From assembly GCA_902624655.1 (NCBI GenBank), contig CACNYJ010000003.1:124001-188000 (forward strand): DNA of 64,000 nt. The letters run 5' to 3'. Each line of letters opens with the position of its first letter. Within the stretch, counting starts at the first letter, position 1. Positions 26,734 through 38,149 of this stretch are shown here, in pieces. The position numbers and the translations under genes are program-made. The stretch comes from an uncultured Thiothrix sp. Lineage in GTDB: Bacteria; Pseudomonadota; Gammaproteobacteria; Poriferisulfidales; GCA-002705445. The notes beneath the pieces were generated by a model. It made no database searches, was not told where the DNA came from, and was given only the letters and a program-made list of their open reading frames with translations.

Positions 26734-27972
26734 ATGGAAGGACAAGTAATTGAATTAGCTTATGCACTGGATACTTTTTACTTTTTAGTAATGGGTGCAT
26801 TTGTTATGTGGATGGCCGCAGGGTTTTCGATGCTTGAAGCTGGTTTAGTTCGAGGGAAAAGCACTGTAGAAATTTTAACGAAAAATATTTCTTTATATTC
26901 GATCGCATCAATAATGTATATGCTTGTAGGATATAATTTGATGTATCCAAGTGATGGAACTGGTGTAGTCCCAGCGATAAGCTTTTTCTTAGGAGAGGAC
27001 AATGTGGCATCAGATGTGATTGCGAGTGGAGGAGAGATATATTATTCAGGTTTATCTGATTTCTTTTTTCAAGTAGTTTTTGTTGCAACAGCAATGTCAA
27101 TAGTCTCAGGAGCTGTCGCAGAAAGAATGAAGCTATCTTCATTTCTTTTATTTTGCGTAGTTATGACTGGACTAATATATCCAATCCAAGGTTATTGGAA
27201 ATGGGGCGGCGGATTTCTAGATGCTGCTGGATTTCAAGACTTTGCTGGTTCTGGAGTTGTTCATTTATGTGGGGCTGCGGCCGCATTAGCAGGAGTAGTA
27301 CTGCTTGGTGCAAGAAAAGGGAAATATGTTGATGGAAAAATAAATGCTATACCTGGCGCAAATATGCCACTAGCTACATTAGGTACTTTTATTTTATGGC
27401 TCGGATGGTTTGGATTTAATGGTGGTTCGGAACTGATTGTTTCAAATGTTGGTGAAGCGAATGCTGTTGCCAAAATTTTTGTTAATACGAATACAGCTGC
27501 AGCAGGAGGTGTCGTAGCTGCTCTATTATTTTCAAAAATTCTATTTGGGAAGTTTGATTTATCGATGTCCTTGAATGGAGCTATAGGCGGTCTTGTCTCA
27601 ATAACTGCAGAGCCACTAACACCATCGCCTGAATTAGCTCTAATAATCGGAGCTATTGGAGGAATAATTGTTGTAATTTCAATTATCATGTTAGATAAAT
27701 TTAGAATTGACGATCCTGTAGGAGCTATATCTGCTCATGGCACTTGTGGAATTTGGGGTTTGGTTGCAGTTCCTATATCAAACAGCGGCGCTTCACTAGG
27801 TGCTCAATTATATGGGACAGTGACAATTTTTCTTTGGACATTTATCTCCGCTCTAATATTTTGGGGAATTCTTAAAGCTGTTATTGGCATAAGAATTTCT
27901 GATGATGAAGAACATGTTGGAGCAGATGTTTCGGAGTGTGGTATCGAAGCATATCCTGAGTTTAAAAAATAA
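26734..27972 (+). CDS. amtB: Ammonium transporter AmtB
   Basis: The product is 412 residues with eleven predicted membrane helices. The pore twin histidines are visible in GSGVVHLCGAAA near 174 and ISAHGTCGIWG near 336. AGFSMLEAGLVRGKS near 30 and LGWFGFNGGSEL near 230 are family signatures. No cleavable signal peptide is evident, unlike E. coli AmtB. The cytoplasmic tail is short and acidic. It is blocked by unmodified GlnK, its operon partner. Confidence 0.97.
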   Translation: MEGQVIELAYALDTFYFLVMGAFVMWMAAGFSMLEAGLVRGKSTVEILTKNISLYSIASIMYMLVGYNLMYPSDGTGVVPAISFFLGEDNVASDVIASGGEIYYSGLSDFFFQVVFVATAMSIVSGAVAERMKLSSFLLFCVVMTGLIYPIQGYWKWGGGFLDAAGFQDFAGSGVVHLCGAAAALAGVVLLGARKGKYVDGKINAIPGANMPLATLGTFILWLGWFGFNGGSELIVSNVGEANAVAKIFVNTNTAAAGGVVAALLFSKILFGKFDLSMSLNGAIGGLVSITAEPLTPSPELALIIGAIGGIIVVISIIMLDKFRIDDPVGAISAHGTCGIWGLVAVPISNSGASLGAQLYGTVTIFLWTFISALIFWGILKAVIGIRISDDEEHVGADVSECGIEAYPEFKK

Positions 27973-27990
27973 ATTCCTCACTTTTAAAAG

Positions 27991-28018
27991 ACGTGCATAT
28001 TTATATGCACGTTTTTTT
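27991..28018. terminator. Bidirectional terminator between amtB and nadA
   Basis: ACGTGCATAT (27991-28000) pairs with ATATGCACGT (28003-28012) and is followed by seven Ts on the + strand, giving a good terminator for amtB. On the minus strand a CTTTTAAAAG tract follows the hairpin, so it may also end the convergent nadA transcript, whose stop lies at 28017. Confidence 0.85.
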
Positions 28019-29066
28019 ATAAAGTCTTAGCAAAATCAATCATTTTATTTGTAGATACAAATGCTTTTCTTCTAATTTCTTCATCGACATGTATCTCATT
28101 TTTCTCATTTATTAATGTGTCGATCAAATTATCAAGATTATTCATTGCCATCCATGGGCAGTGTGCACAACTGATACACGTTGCACCTTTGCCACCAGTA
28201 GGTGCTTCAATAAGTATTTTATTTGGAGCTGCTTTTTGCATCTTATAAAAAATTCTATTATCAGTTGCTACGATCATTTTTTGATTTGGTAAATCTTGAC
28301 AAGCTTTAATAAGCTGTGAGGTTGAACCAACTACATCAGCAAGTTTAACAACTTCTGCAGAAGATTCTGGGTGAACTAATATAGCGGCATCTTGATTTTT
28401 TTCTTTTAACTTTAATAGTGCCTCAGCTTTGAATTCTTCATGAACAATACAGCTAGCATTCCATAATTTCATATCAGCATTTGTTTTTTCATTCAAATAA
28501 CTTCCAAGATGTTTATCTGGAGCCCAAATTATTTTAATATTTTTTTTATTTAAATATTCAATCAGTTTAACCGCTATACTTGAAGTCACAACCCAATCTG
28601 CCATGGCTTTGACTTCAGCACTTGTATTAGCGTAAACAACAATTTCTCTTTCAGGATATTGTTCGCTAAATTCTTTTAAATCTGCTGCAGGACAGTTTAA
28701 ATCAAGTGAGCACTCTGCATCTAAAGTCGGCATCAATATTTTCTTCTCCGGGCTGAGTATTTTTGCTGTTTCACCCATAAATCTTACACCAGCAACAACA
28801 AGCATTTTAGATGGTTGGCTAGCACCGAATTTGGCCATTTCAAGAGAATCCGATACATTTCCGCCAGTTATCTCGGCAACTTCCTGAACGTCTTCGTGGG
28901 TATAGTAATGCGCTACTAATTTTGCATCTTTTTCTTTAAGAAGTTTTTTAATTAATTCAATTTTGTCTTCTTTACTCTTTGTGTCATAAACTGGCGAACT
29001 ATTTAAAATATCAATAGTTTTTGGAAAGGTATCGTTATAATATTTTACTATATTTAATTTATTCAT
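28017..29066 (-). CDS. nadA: Quinolinate synthase A
   Basis: The product is 349 residues. It condenses iminoaspartate with dihydroxyacetone phosphate to quinolinate for NAD, using a 4Fe-4S cluster. The cluster cysteines are in [16 protein letters not shown] near 117, IVHEEF preceded by NASC near 205, and [15 protein letters not shown] near 300. [14 protein letters not shown] near 52 and [11 protein letters not shown] near 92 are typical. Its start overlaps the SPOR gene by eight bases, continuing the priA-argS-SPOR-nadA run. Confidence 0.96.
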   Translation of the reverse strand: MNKLNIVKYYNDTFPKTIDILNSSPVYDTKSKEDKIELIKKLLKEKDAKLVAHYYTHEDVQEVAEITGGNVSDSLEMAKFGASQPSKMLVVAGVRFMGETAKILSPEKKILMPTLDAECSLDLNCPAADLKEFSEQYPEREIVVYANTSAEVKAMADWVVTSSIAVKLIEYLNKKNIKIIWAPDKHLGSYLNEKTNADMKLWNASCIVHEEFKAEALLKLKEKNQDAAILVHPESSAEVVKLADVVGSTSQLIKACQDLPNQKMIVATDNRIFYKMQKAAPNKILIEAPTGGKGATCISCAHCPWMAMNNLDNLIDTLINEKNEIHVDEEIRRKAFVSTNKMIDFAKTL

Positions 29067-29454
29067 TAATCACTAAGTATTTAATATTATTTTTTTTAAG
29101 AATTTTCTCAGTATTACTCAAAGTTTTTTTATTATAAGGGCCAAGAGTTACTTTTGTAACTAGACGACCTTTTAAAATTTGCTTGCTTAGATCTATCTTA
29201 AGGCCTAATAAAATTGTTATTGCTCTAATTTTATCTACTTCTTCTTGTTTTGCAAATATTCCTAATTGAACAAAATATGTTGCCTCACTGGGATTCCTAG
29301 ACTCTTTTGAAAACAATTTATACTCAGAAACTGTATTTTTATATTTATGGTAATATTTTTTGAAATTTAAATCGTCTCCTCTATCATATAAGTACCATAA
29401 TATTGCAATAACAAATAAAATTATGAGAATAAATAATCTAAGAAATTTCTGCAT
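29059..29454 (-). CDS. SPOR domain protein (FtsN-like, single-pass membrane)
   Basis: The product is 131 residues. One transmembrane helix (about 4-23) is followed by a periplasmic linker and a C-terminal SPOR domain (about 58-131) beginning [17 protein letters not shown] and containing [16 protein letters not shown] domains bind denuded peptidoglycan at the division septum. Position after argS matches other gammaproteobacteria. It is much shorter than FtsN of E. coli. Confidence 0.85.
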   Translation of the reverse strand: MQKFLRLFILIILFVIAILWYLYDRGDDLNFKKYYHKYKNTVSEYKLFSKESRNPSEATYFVQLGIFAKQEEVDKIRAITILLGLKIDLSKQILKGRLVTKVTLGPYNKKTLSNTEKILKKNNIKYLVINE

Positions 29455-29471
29455 TTTAAGTTTTATAGCTT

Positions 29472-31184
29472 TTACATTTCCTCTGGCATCTCAATTCCGA
29501 TAATTTTAGCACTATTTTGAAGAACATATTTAGCAGCTTCAATAAGAGCTAATCTAGCATTTCTTAAATCACCATTTTCGACTAATATTTGGTGCTTGTT
29601 ATAATATGAATGAATTTCTTGTGCTAATTCTCTAACATAATTTGTAATTAAGTGTGGTTCATACTTCTTGGCGGCATTTAAAATAACATCTGGATATGAT
29701 GCTAATTTGTTAATAATATTTAATTCTTCTTCTTCACGAAGATTTAATAGATATTTTTTATCATATGAGAAATTATTTTTTCCTTTCTTCAATTGCCTAA
29801 AAATACTGCATATCCTTGCATGAGCATACTGAACATAATAAACAGGATTATTATTATTATTTGATTTTGCGAGCTCTATATCAAAATCCATATGTTGATC
29901 AGATTTTCTTGTTAAATAAAAAAATCTCATAGCATCTTTACCAACTTCTTTTAACAACTGATTTAAAGTTACAAATTCACCAGATCTTGTTGACATTGCA
30001 ACTTTTTCTGTACCTCTATAAAGATTAGCAAATTGCACCAGAAGAATTTTCAAATTTGATTTTTTTTTGGAAAAAATCTGAAATGCTCCCTGAATTCTTG
30101 GAACATAACCATGATGATCTGCACCCCAAATATTAACGTTCAAATCATATTTCCTTCCTATCTTTTTCTCGTGATATGCAATATCAGTCGCCAAATATGT
30201 ATGATCTTGATTTTCTTTTATCAGCACTCTATCTTTCTCGTCATTGAAATCGGTTGATTTAAACCATAAAGCTTTATCCTTTGTATATGTATGATTATTC
30301 TTTATTAAAAATTCTACAGCTTTATCTAAGGATTTATCTTCTAAAAGTGATGATTCAAAAAACCAAGAATCAAAATTTATATTTGCCTCAACTAAATTTA
30401 ATCTTATATTTTCAAGCACGTAATTAACGCATAATTTTTTGATATATAAAAATTCTCTATCAGATAAAATTTCTTTAATTTTTCTTATATAAAGGTCAAT
30501 ATCAGCATTATTATGGTCAACTAAATTCTTTATTAGAAATTTAGACCCTTCATTTCTATGTAACTCAGCAGCTATATCCCAAATATAATCTCCTTTGTAT
30601 AAATCATCGTAAGAGAATTCAAAATCGCTATCAATAAGTTCGTGATACCTTTGCAAAACAGAAACAACTAATATGTCTATTTGTTTCCCGGCATCATTGA
30701 CGTAATATTCCTTAGTTACCGCATACCCGCTTTCTGTAAGCATATTAGATAAACAGTCACCAAATACAGCTCCTCGGCCATGCCCAACGTGCAATGGGCC
30801 TGTTGGGTTGGCCGAAACAAATTCTATTAATACCTTTAAATTATTACCAGTAGAATTTTTACCATAATTTCTTTTTTCTTTTAAAATTTTGTCAATAACA
30901 GAAAACTTTAAATCTTCCGAAACAAAAAAATTTATAAAACCTGGTTTAACGATTTCAACTTTTTTTATTTTGCTATTTTTTTTTAACCTTTCAACTAACT
31001 TTTCTGCAAATACTGTAGGCTTCTCATTAAAGCTTGATGCAATCTTCATAGCGATATTTGACGAGTAATCCCCAAATTTTTTATCTTTACACAGGTTAAC
31101 CTCAATATCATTTAGGGGAATATCATTATCCTTGAAATTTTTATTCAAGGAATCTTTAATTAAGTCTTTAATGATTTTTTTCAC
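29472..31184 (-). CDS. argS: Arginyl-tRNA synthetase
   Basis: The product is 570 residues. The class I HIGH motif appears as NPTGPLHVGHGRGAVFGD near 125 and the KMSKS-equivalent loop as VAMSTRSGEFVTL near 385. The N-terminal Add-1 domain and C-terminal DALR anticodon-binding domain (AHARICSIFRQL near 455 onward) are complete. It charges tRNA-Arg such as the one at 24038. It lies eight bases after priA. Confidence 0.97.
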   Translation of the reverse strand: MKKIIKDLIKDSLNKNFKDNDIPLNDIEVNLCKDKKFGDYSSNIAMKIASSFNEKPTVFAEKLVERLKKNSKIKKVEIVKPGFINFFVSEDLKFSVIDKILKEKRNYGKNSTGNNLKVLIEFVSANPTGPLHVGHGRGAVFGDCLSNMLTESGYAVTKEYYVNDAGKQIDILVVSVLQRYHELIDSDFEFSYDDLYKGDYIWDIAAELHRNEGSKFLIKNLVDHNNADIDLYIRKIKEILSDREFLYIKKLCVNYVLENIRLNLVEANINFDSWFFESSLLEDKSLDKAVEFLIKNNHTYTKDKALWFKSTDFNDEKDRVLIKENQDHTYLATDIAYHEKKIGRKYDLNVNIWGADHHGYVPRIQGAFQIFSKKKSNLKILLVQFANLYRGTEKVAMSTRSGEFVTLNQLLKEVGKDAMRFFYLTRKSDQHMDFDIELAKSNNNNNPVYYVQYAHARICSIFRQLKKGKNNFSYDKKYLLNLREEEELNIINKLASYPDVILNAAKKYEPHLITNYVRELAQEIHSYYNKHQILVENGDLRNARLALIEAAKYVLQNSAKIIGIEMPEEM

Positions 31185-31192
31185 AAAATTTC

Positions 31193-33178
31193 CTAGTCGT
31201 AATCAATAGGATCTATGTCAATTGTCCACTTTATTCTATTTTGATAGGGTATATTTTTTATTGTTGGAATACAATCTTTCAAAACTAAATTAAGTTTGCT
31301 TTTTGTTTGTGACTGTATAATTAGGTTAAGGTTGTAAAAATTTGCTTTTTTTTGCATATTTGACGGCATTGGACCATAAACCTCAACTTCATTTCTATTT
31401 TTCATTCTTTCTTTAATTTTTAATAAAAATTTTTCTGCATCATATACTTTCCGAGCTTTCGCCTGTATTACTCCCCAGTTTTTATAAGGAGGTAAATTAA
31501 GATTTTTTCTAACCTCTAATAAATTATTGATCCAATTTTCATAACCATTTTTTATCAAGCGTAATAAATCTTCATTATTAGGAAAAGCAGTTTGTAAAAT
31601 TACTTCACCGTCTTTATTAGCCCTACCGGATCTTCCTGAAACTTGAATTAATTGTTGAGCAAGCTGTTCGACAGCTTTTAATCTTGGACTAAATAAACTT
31701 TGATCTATATTCATTATTGCTACCAATGTAACATTTGGGAAGTGATGCCCTTTTGAAAGCATTTGTGTCCCAATCAAAATATCATATTTGTTGTTTTTAA
31801 TATCTTCAAAAATTTTTTGTAACTCGCCTTTTTTACGTGTGCTATCTGAATCCACTCGAACAATCTTTGAATTTAAGAATTCTTTTTTTATGACTTCTTC
31901 AATTTTTTCAGTACCTTCGCCAATAAATGAAATATCATCAGAATTACATTCTATGCATTTATTTTGATATTGCGTATTTTTACAGCAATGATGACATTGA
32001 AGAGAATTATTCCTCTTATGATAAGTCATATTTAAGCCGCATTGATTACATTTTGGAATCCATTTACAGGTTTTACAATAAATTAACGGTGAATATCCTC
32101 TTCGGTTCAGATAAATTATTACTTGTTCTTTTTTTGATAATCTGTCTTGTATAGCTTCAATAACTTCCTCTGATAGAATTTCATTTTTTGTTTTTGTCAT
32201 ATCTATAATTTTCAAATTTGGAATTTTTTTCTTATTAACCCTCTCGCGCATTTTTATTTGGCTATACTTTCTTTTCAACACATTAAGTATTGTTTCAGAT
32301 GAAGGAGTAGCGCTGCCAAGAATTATTGGTATATTCTTTTTTTTTGCTCTATATATCGCTATATCACGAGCGTTATATTTTGCATCAGATTGATTTTTTA
32401 ATGATATATCATGTTCCTCATCCACAATTAATAGCCCAAGCTTTGGAATTTTTAAAAATACAGACGACCTAGTGCCAATTATAACGTCAGCCTGACAGTC
32501 TTGAATTAAATTCCAATTTATAAATCTTTTTTTTGGTGTCAATGATGAATGATATTCTAAAACGTTCATATTTGAATCTTCAAAATACTGAAGAAGGCCT
32601 GGAATTAGATTTTTCTCTGGAACAATAATTAATGTTTGGCGATCCTTTTTCTTTACTAATTCTTGAATTTTTCTGTAAACTTCTGTTTTACCACTTCCAG
32701 TTATTCCATCGAGTAAAAAGCAATGATATTCATTTATTGAACAAGAGATTTTTTTAATTGCTGCCAGTTGCTCATTTGATAATTCTAGATCACTTCTTAT
32801 CATATTTCTTTTTCTATAGATTTCGTTGAAATTCAGATTTAGCATTTCTTTACCGTTCCGTAAATATGAGGGTGTGCCAAGACCAATTATTTGGCCAATC
32901 GGAGCATGATAGTAATCTGATACCCATAAAAATAAATCTAATAGTTCTTTGTTAATGCAGGGCTTTTCATCTAGAACATTTAATATTTTTTTAAGTCTTT
33001 TTTGGTCAAGTTCTGTATTTTCTTTAATATTCATCACAAAGCCGTTTACAATTTTTTTTCCAAATTCTATTTTTACTCTCATTCCAGGTGAAACCTTTGC
33101 GTTATCACTTGGAATTTCATAGTCAAAAAGATTATGTAGAGGTTTCACAATAGCTATTTCAGCAATATATTTTTTCAT
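31193..33178 (-). CDS. priA: Primosomal protein N' (replication restart helicase PriA)
   Basis: The product is 661 residues from ATG 33178 (MKKYIAEIAIVKPLHNLFDY), which fits the family; an in-frame start 63 bases upstream would add an unconserved extension. It reloads the replisome at stalled forks. Walker A DGITGSGKTEVY near 178, DEEHD near 268 and GSATPSSET near 300 define the helicase. Eight zinc-binding cysteines cluster in about residues 388-430 (CKTCKWIPKCNQC, CHHC, CIEC). The protein is shorter than the 732-residue E. coli enzyme, mainly through compact loops. Confidence 0.96.
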   Translation of the reverse strand: MKKYIAEIAIVKPLHNLFDYEIPSDNAKVSPGMRVKIEFGKKIVNGFVMNIKENTELDQKRLKKILNVLDEKPCINKELLDLFLWVSDYYHAPIGQIIGLGTPSYLRNGKEMLNLNFNEIYRKRNMIRSDLELSNEQLAAIKKISCSINEYHCFLLDGITGSGKTEVYRKIQELVKKKDRQTLIIVPEKNLIPGLLQYFEDSNMNVLEYHSSLTPKKRFINWNLIQDCQADVIIGTRSSVFLKIPKLGLLIVDEEHDISLKNQSDAKYNARDIAIYRAKKKNIPIILGSATPSSETILNVLKRKYSQIKMRERVNKKKIPNLKIIDMTKTKNEILSEEVIEAIQDRLSKKEQVIIYLNRRGYSPLIYCKTCKWIPKCNQCGLNMTYHKRNNSLQCHHCCKNTQYQNKCIECNSDDISFIGEGTEKIEEVIKKEFLNSKIVRVDSDSTRKKGELQKIFEDIKNNKYDILIGTQMLSKGHHFPNVTLVAIMNIDQSLFSPRLKAVEQLAQQLIQVSGRSGRANKDGEVILQTAFPNNEDLLRLIKNGYENWINNLLEVRKNLNLPPYKNWGVIQAKARKVYDAEKFLLKIKERMKNRNEVEVYGPMPSNMQKKANFYNLNLIIQSQTKSKLNLVLKDCIPTIKNIPYQNRIKWTIDIDPIDYD

Positions 33179-33286
33179 TTTTTTGTTAATAAAGTATTTA
33201 TCTTTGCTTAATTTTTTTGTAATGTTAATACTTACTATCAAGTATTAAGATATATTACACTATATGTTATGTGAGGCTAATTTAGA

Positions 33287-33865
33287 TTGGAAAATTTAAA
33301 TCAACAAATTCTCAGAACCGATGTTTCTGGCATGCCTTTGGAGTGGCTTACTTACCAGGAAGCCGTGAAACTCCATTTCAATAGTCAGATAGCATACACA
33401 TGCGGCAGCAATATCATGACGATCAGAGGCGGTATCAATGCTATTTCCAACAAAAGGAGTAAAGTTGATTTAAATTCAATAATAGCCACTTACGGGAGTA
33501 ACAAGACACTTGTAGACAAATATGCGCCGCCTTTAAATAATAGAACTTTATTTAAAAGAGACAACCATCTTTGTATGTATTGTGGAAATAAATTTAAATC
33601 GGACAATTTATCAAGAGATCATATTACACCCTTATATCAAGGAGGTGAGGATCTTTGGGTAAATGTAGTTTCTGCCTGCAAAAGATGTAATAACGCAAAA
33701 GCAGGAAGGACACCTGAACAAGCAGGCATGGAATTATTAGCCATACCATTTGTACCAACTCATGCTGAATATATTTTCTTACAAGGGAAAGTAATTCTTT
33801 ACGACCAGATGGAGTTTCTAAAGCAACATTTCCCCCGCACAAGCCCATTAAGAAATAGACTTTGA
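33287..33865 (+). CDS. HNH endonuclease family protein
   Basis: The product is 192 residues, apparently starting at TTG 33287, 11 bases after a GAGG motif; no better ATG precedes the conserved region. Residues about 85-135 form an HNH/zinc module: FKRDNHLCMYCGNKF, SRDHITPLYQGGEDLWVNVVSACKRCNNAKAG. This compact HNH type is widespread in gammaproteobacteria as a single gene and is not tied to a restriction system. Its substrate is unknown. It is divergent from priA and upstream of hemH; no phage or restriction genes adjoin. Confidence 0.85.
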   Translation: MENLNQQILRTDVSGMPLEWLTYQEAVKLHFNSQIAYTCGSNIMTIRGGINAISNKRSKVDLNSIIATYGSNKTLVDKYAPPLNNRTLFKRDNHLCMYCGNKFKSDNLSRDHITPLYQGGEDLWVNVVSACKRCNNAKAGRTPEQAGMELLAIPFVPTHAEYIFLQGKVILYDQMEFLKQHFPRTSPLRNRL

Positions 33866-33920
33866 TCACATAGCTATTATTACCAAAATTACCTCAGTAG
33901 TTTATAATATGTACTAAGTT

Positions 33921-35018
33921 ATGAAATATAAATCAAGCGAAAATTATTCTCACGGTAATGAGAGGAAAATTGGAGTTCTTTTGGTAAATCTTGGAACGCC
34001 AGATTCGCCAACGACCTCAGCTGTAAGAAGGTACTTATCTGAGTTTTTATCGGATCCCAGAATTGTTGAAATTCCAAAAGTAATTTGGTGGTTTATTCTA
34101 AATGTAATAATTTTAAACATTAGGCCTAAAAAAAGCAGAAATCTATATAAAAAAATTTGGTTCAAAGAAGGATCTCCTTTACTAGTAATTTCAAATAAAA
34201 TAATTGGTAAGTTAAAAACGTCTAAAAAAGTTACTGAAAAAAATATTCAGCTTGCTCTTGCAATGCGTTATGGAAATCCCTCTATAAAAAGTGCGTTAAA
34301 TACTTTCAGAGAAATTAGTGTAAATAAAATAGTAATTTTACCAATGTTTCCTCAGTACTCTGCAGCCACGACAGCTTCTATTTTCGACAAATTTTCGGAA
34401 GAAATAAAAACTTGGAGAAATGTTCCGGATATTCGATTTTTATCCACTTATCATGACGACGCAAATTATATAAATGCCTGTGTCAAAAGAATTAATGACA
34501 TCTGGAATAAAGAATCAAGAGCTAAAAAACTTGTTTTTTCATTTCACGGATTACCTCAGGTAAATCTTTATAAGGGCGACCCTTACTATTGTTATTGTCA
34601 AAAAACAGCAAAAATGATTGCTGAACAATTAAATATTGACGAAGAAAGTTATGTAGTAACATTCCAATCTAGATTTGGAAAACAAGTTTGGTTACAACCA
34701 TACACTGATCAAGTCCTTGAAAATTTAGCAAAAGAAGGCAACGATAGCGTTGATGTTTTTTGCCCTGGGTTTTTATGTGATTGCTTAGAGACTCTAGAAG
34801 AAATTAATATTCAAAGTAGAGAAAACTTTCTAAACGCTGGTGGAAAAAAATTTACATATATTCCAGCCTTAAATGACTCTAGCGAAAGTATTCATCTTAT
34901 GGAAGAGATTATTTTAAGAGAAATTTCAGGATGGGATAACAAGATTCTCAATTCAGAAGAAAATTTAAAGATTACAAAAGATTCATTTGAAAAGCATTCT
35001 TTTAATAAAAAATCATGA
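33921..35018 (+). CDS. hemH: Ferrochelatase
   Basis: The product is 365 residues. It inserts iron into protoporphyrin IX, the last haem step. GVLLVNLGTPDSPT near 20, the YGNPSI motif near 117, the catalytic His in LVFSFHGLPQVNL near 212, and the second conserved region VFCPGFLCDCLETLEEI near 275 are visible. The gene is close to hemCD only on the window scale (30 kb apart). Its stop overlaps the fxsA start by four bases. Confidence 0.96.
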   Translation: MKYKSSENYSHGNERKIGVLLVNLGTPDSPTTSAVRRYLSEFLSDPRIVEIPKVIWWFILNVIILNIRPKKSRNLYKKIWFKEGSPLLVISNKIIGKLKTSKKVTEKNIQLALAMRYGNPSIKSALNTFREISVNKIVILPMFPQYSAATTASIFDKFSEEIKTWRNVPDIRFLSTYHDDANYINACVKRINDIWNKESRAKKLVFSFHGLPQVNLYKGDPYYCYCQKTAKMIAEQLNIDEESYVVTFQSRFGKQVWLQPYTDQVLENLAKEGNDSVDVFCPGFLCDCLETLEEINIQSRENFLNAGGKKFTYIPALNDSSESIHLMEEIILREISGWDNKILNSEENLKITKDSFEKHSFNKKS

Positions 35019-35428
35019 GAAATTTATTTCTAATTTTTATTTTTCTTCCAATAATTGAAATTTATTTTTTTGTGAAAATTGGCACAGAAATTGGCGCCAT
35101 ATCAACAATTATTTTTACTCTTATTACAGCTATGCTTGGAATTTTTACAATCAAATATCAAGGGATCTCCTCTTTTATACAAGCTAAGCAATCAATATTT
35201 AGTAATGAAGAGCCAGCTATTGAAATTCTTAGTAATTTTGCTCTTTTCATTTGCGGTTTGTTACTTTTGATACCTGGTTTCTTTACAGATTTCTTTGGCA
35301 TACTCTTAATTTTGCCTATCGTAAGGAAAACTTTAGTAAAGTATCTAATCAAAAAAGCAGGCTCAAACTTCAAAAACTCACAGAAATCAAGGCATAAAGA
35401 CTATATAGATGTAGATTCGGATAATTAG
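35015..35428 (+). CDS. fxsA: FxsA family inner-membrane protein
   Basis: The product is 137 residues with about three to four hydrophobic segments. The start LFLIFIFLPIIEIYFFVKIG and GAISTIIFTLITAMLGIFTIKYQG (in part) match FxsA, a membrane protein named for suppressing F-plasmid exclusion of phage T7. A C-terminal basic cytoplasmic tail follows. Position just upstream of groSL is as in E. coli. Its cellular role is not understood. Confidence 0.9.
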   Translation: MRNLFLIFIFLPIIEIYFFVKIGTEIGAISTIIFTLITAMLGIFTIKYQGISSFIQAKQSIFSNEEPAIEILSNFALFICGLLLLIPGFFTDFFGILLILPIVRKTLVKYLIKKAGSNFKNSQKSRHKDYIDVDSDN

Positions 35429-35431
35429 AGC

Positions 35432-35459
35432 TTGACTTTCATTCTGACATCAATACAAT
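35432..35459 (+). promoter_or_regulatory. Sigma-70-type promoter of groSL
   Basis: TTGACT (35432-35437), a 16-base spacer and TACAAT (35454-35459) lie 58-85 bases before groS. The CIRCE operator begins at the last base of the -10 box, so repressor binding would block this promoter. No convincing RpoH-type promoter is seen in the gap. Confidence 0.75.
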
Positions 35460-35485
35460 TAGCACTCTCCTAATGAGAGTGCTAA
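35459..35485. promoter_or_regulatory. CIRCE operator (HrcA-binding inverted repeat)
   Basis: TTAGCACTC (35459-35467), nine-base spacer, GAGTGCTAA (35477-35485): a perfect match to the CIRCE consensus TTAGCACTC-N9-GAGTGCTAA, 31 bases before the groS ATG. It predicts HrcA repression of groSL. hrcA is not in the window. Confidence 0.95.
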
Positions 35486-35516
35486 AATCAAATTTTATAA
35501 AAACAGGAGTATCGGT

Positions 35517-35804
35517 ATGAAAATTAGACCTTTGCATGACAGAGTAGTTGTGAAAAGAATGGAAGAAGAAAAAACTTCTCCTGGAGGGATAGTAATTCCT
35601 GACAGCGCAACTGAAAAACCTATAAAAGGAGAAGTTGTCGCAGTCGGTAACGGGAAAATTCAAGATAATGGTAACACCCAGCCTCTAGACGTAAAAGTAG
35701 GCGACATTGTGTTATTTGGAAAATATTCAGGCACCGAAGTTAAAATTGATTCGGATGAGTTAGTTGTCATGAAAGAAGATGACATCATGGCAGTATTAGA
35801 TTAG
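35517..35804 (+). CDS. groS: Co-chaperonin GroES
   Basis: The product is 95 residues, the usual length. [18 protein letters not shown] and the mobile loop [15 protein letters not shown] (residues about 18-32) that docks on GroEL are intact. It caps the GroEL folding chamber. A CAGGAG ribosome site precedes the ATG. groL follows after 34 bases, so both are expressed from the CIRCE-controlled promoter. Confidence 0.98.
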   Translation: MKIRPLHDRVVVKRMEEEKTSPGGIVIPDSATEKPIKGEVVAVGNGKIQDNGNTQPLDVKVGDIVLFGKYSGTEVKIDSDELVVMKEDDIMAVLD

Positions 35805-35832
35805 AAATTAAATTAATTAAATTAAAAGGTGA

Positions 35833-37512
<1,680 letters not shown>

Positions 37513-37540
37513 TATCATTTATGTTATCTTGATAAAATAA

Positions 37541-37570
37541 AAAAGTCCTGCATGTTAGGGCTTTTTTTTT
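37541..37570 (+). terminator. Rho-independent terminator of groSL
   Basis: AAAAGTCCT pairs with AGGGCTTTT around a GCATGTT loop (one G-U pair), followed by a run of nine or more Ts ending about 37570. It lies 30 bases after the groL stop and just before ampD. Confidence 0.85.
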
Positions 37571-37586
37571 ACATAATATATATGCT

Positions 37587-38129
37587 ATGAAAATAAAAAA
37601 TCACCTCTTTGAAAATATAAAAATATTGTCTTCACCAAATTATGATTTGAGGCCTAAGAACGCAAAAATTTCTTTAATCGTCCTACACAGTATAAGTCTT
37701 CCGCCGACGATTTTTGGAAATAGGTATGTCGAGGATTTTTTTTGTAATAAAATAAAAAGTTCAGAAGAGAAATATATAAATGATATAAAAGATATGAAGG
37801 TTTCCGCTCATTTATATATAAAAAGAGATGGGGAAATAATTCAGTTTGTTTCGTTTGATAAAAGAGCGTGGCACGCAGGTAAATCTTCATATGAGAATGT
37901 CGAAAATTGTAATGACTATTCAATTGGTATTGAATTAGAGGGGTGTGACGATATATCTTATGAAGATATTCAGTATGAAAAACTTGTAGAGGTAATAAAA
38001 ACTCTTTTAAAAAATTACTCTCACCTAAGTAAAGATAGGATTTTATCTCATTCGGACATTGCGCCAGGAAGAAAATCAGACCCTGGGCCGTTATTTGACT
38101 GGAAAAGGCTTGAAAGAATGTTAAAATAA
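37587..38129 (+). CDS. ampD: 1,6-anhydro-N-acetylmuramyl-L-alanine amidase AmpD
   Basis: The product is 180 residues, the size of AmpD, with no signal peptide. It cleaves anhydro-muropeptides in cytosolic peptidoglycan recycling. The zinc ligand His34 (IVLHSISLP) and the C-terminal HSDIAPGRKSDPGP (His about 155, Asp about 165) match the family, as do RAWHAGKSS near 92 and SIGIELEGCD near 112. The ATG is 17 bases after the groL terminator. Confidence 0.95.
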   Translation: MKIKNHLFENIKILSSPNYDLRPKNAKISLIVLHSISLPPTIFGNRYVEDFFCNKIKSSEEKYINDIKDMKVSAHLYIKRDGEIIQFVSFDKRAWHAGKSSYENVENCNDYSIGIELEGCDDISYEDIQYEKLVEVIKTLLKNYSHLSKDRILSHSDIAPGRKSDPGPLFDWKRLERMLK

Positions 38130-38149
38130 ATCATTTAAGGGAGATTATT

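Noticed and set aside
27261-27689. Antisense open frame (142 codons) opposite amtB
   Set aside because: Pro/Ala/Thr-rich shadow of hydrophobic, Gly/Ala-rich amtB codons; no family resemblance.
33287-33865. HNH protein as part of a restriction or anti-phage system
   Set aside because: It stands alone between priA and hemH with no methylase, nuclease partner or phage gene; this HNH type is a common solitary gammaproteobacterial gene.
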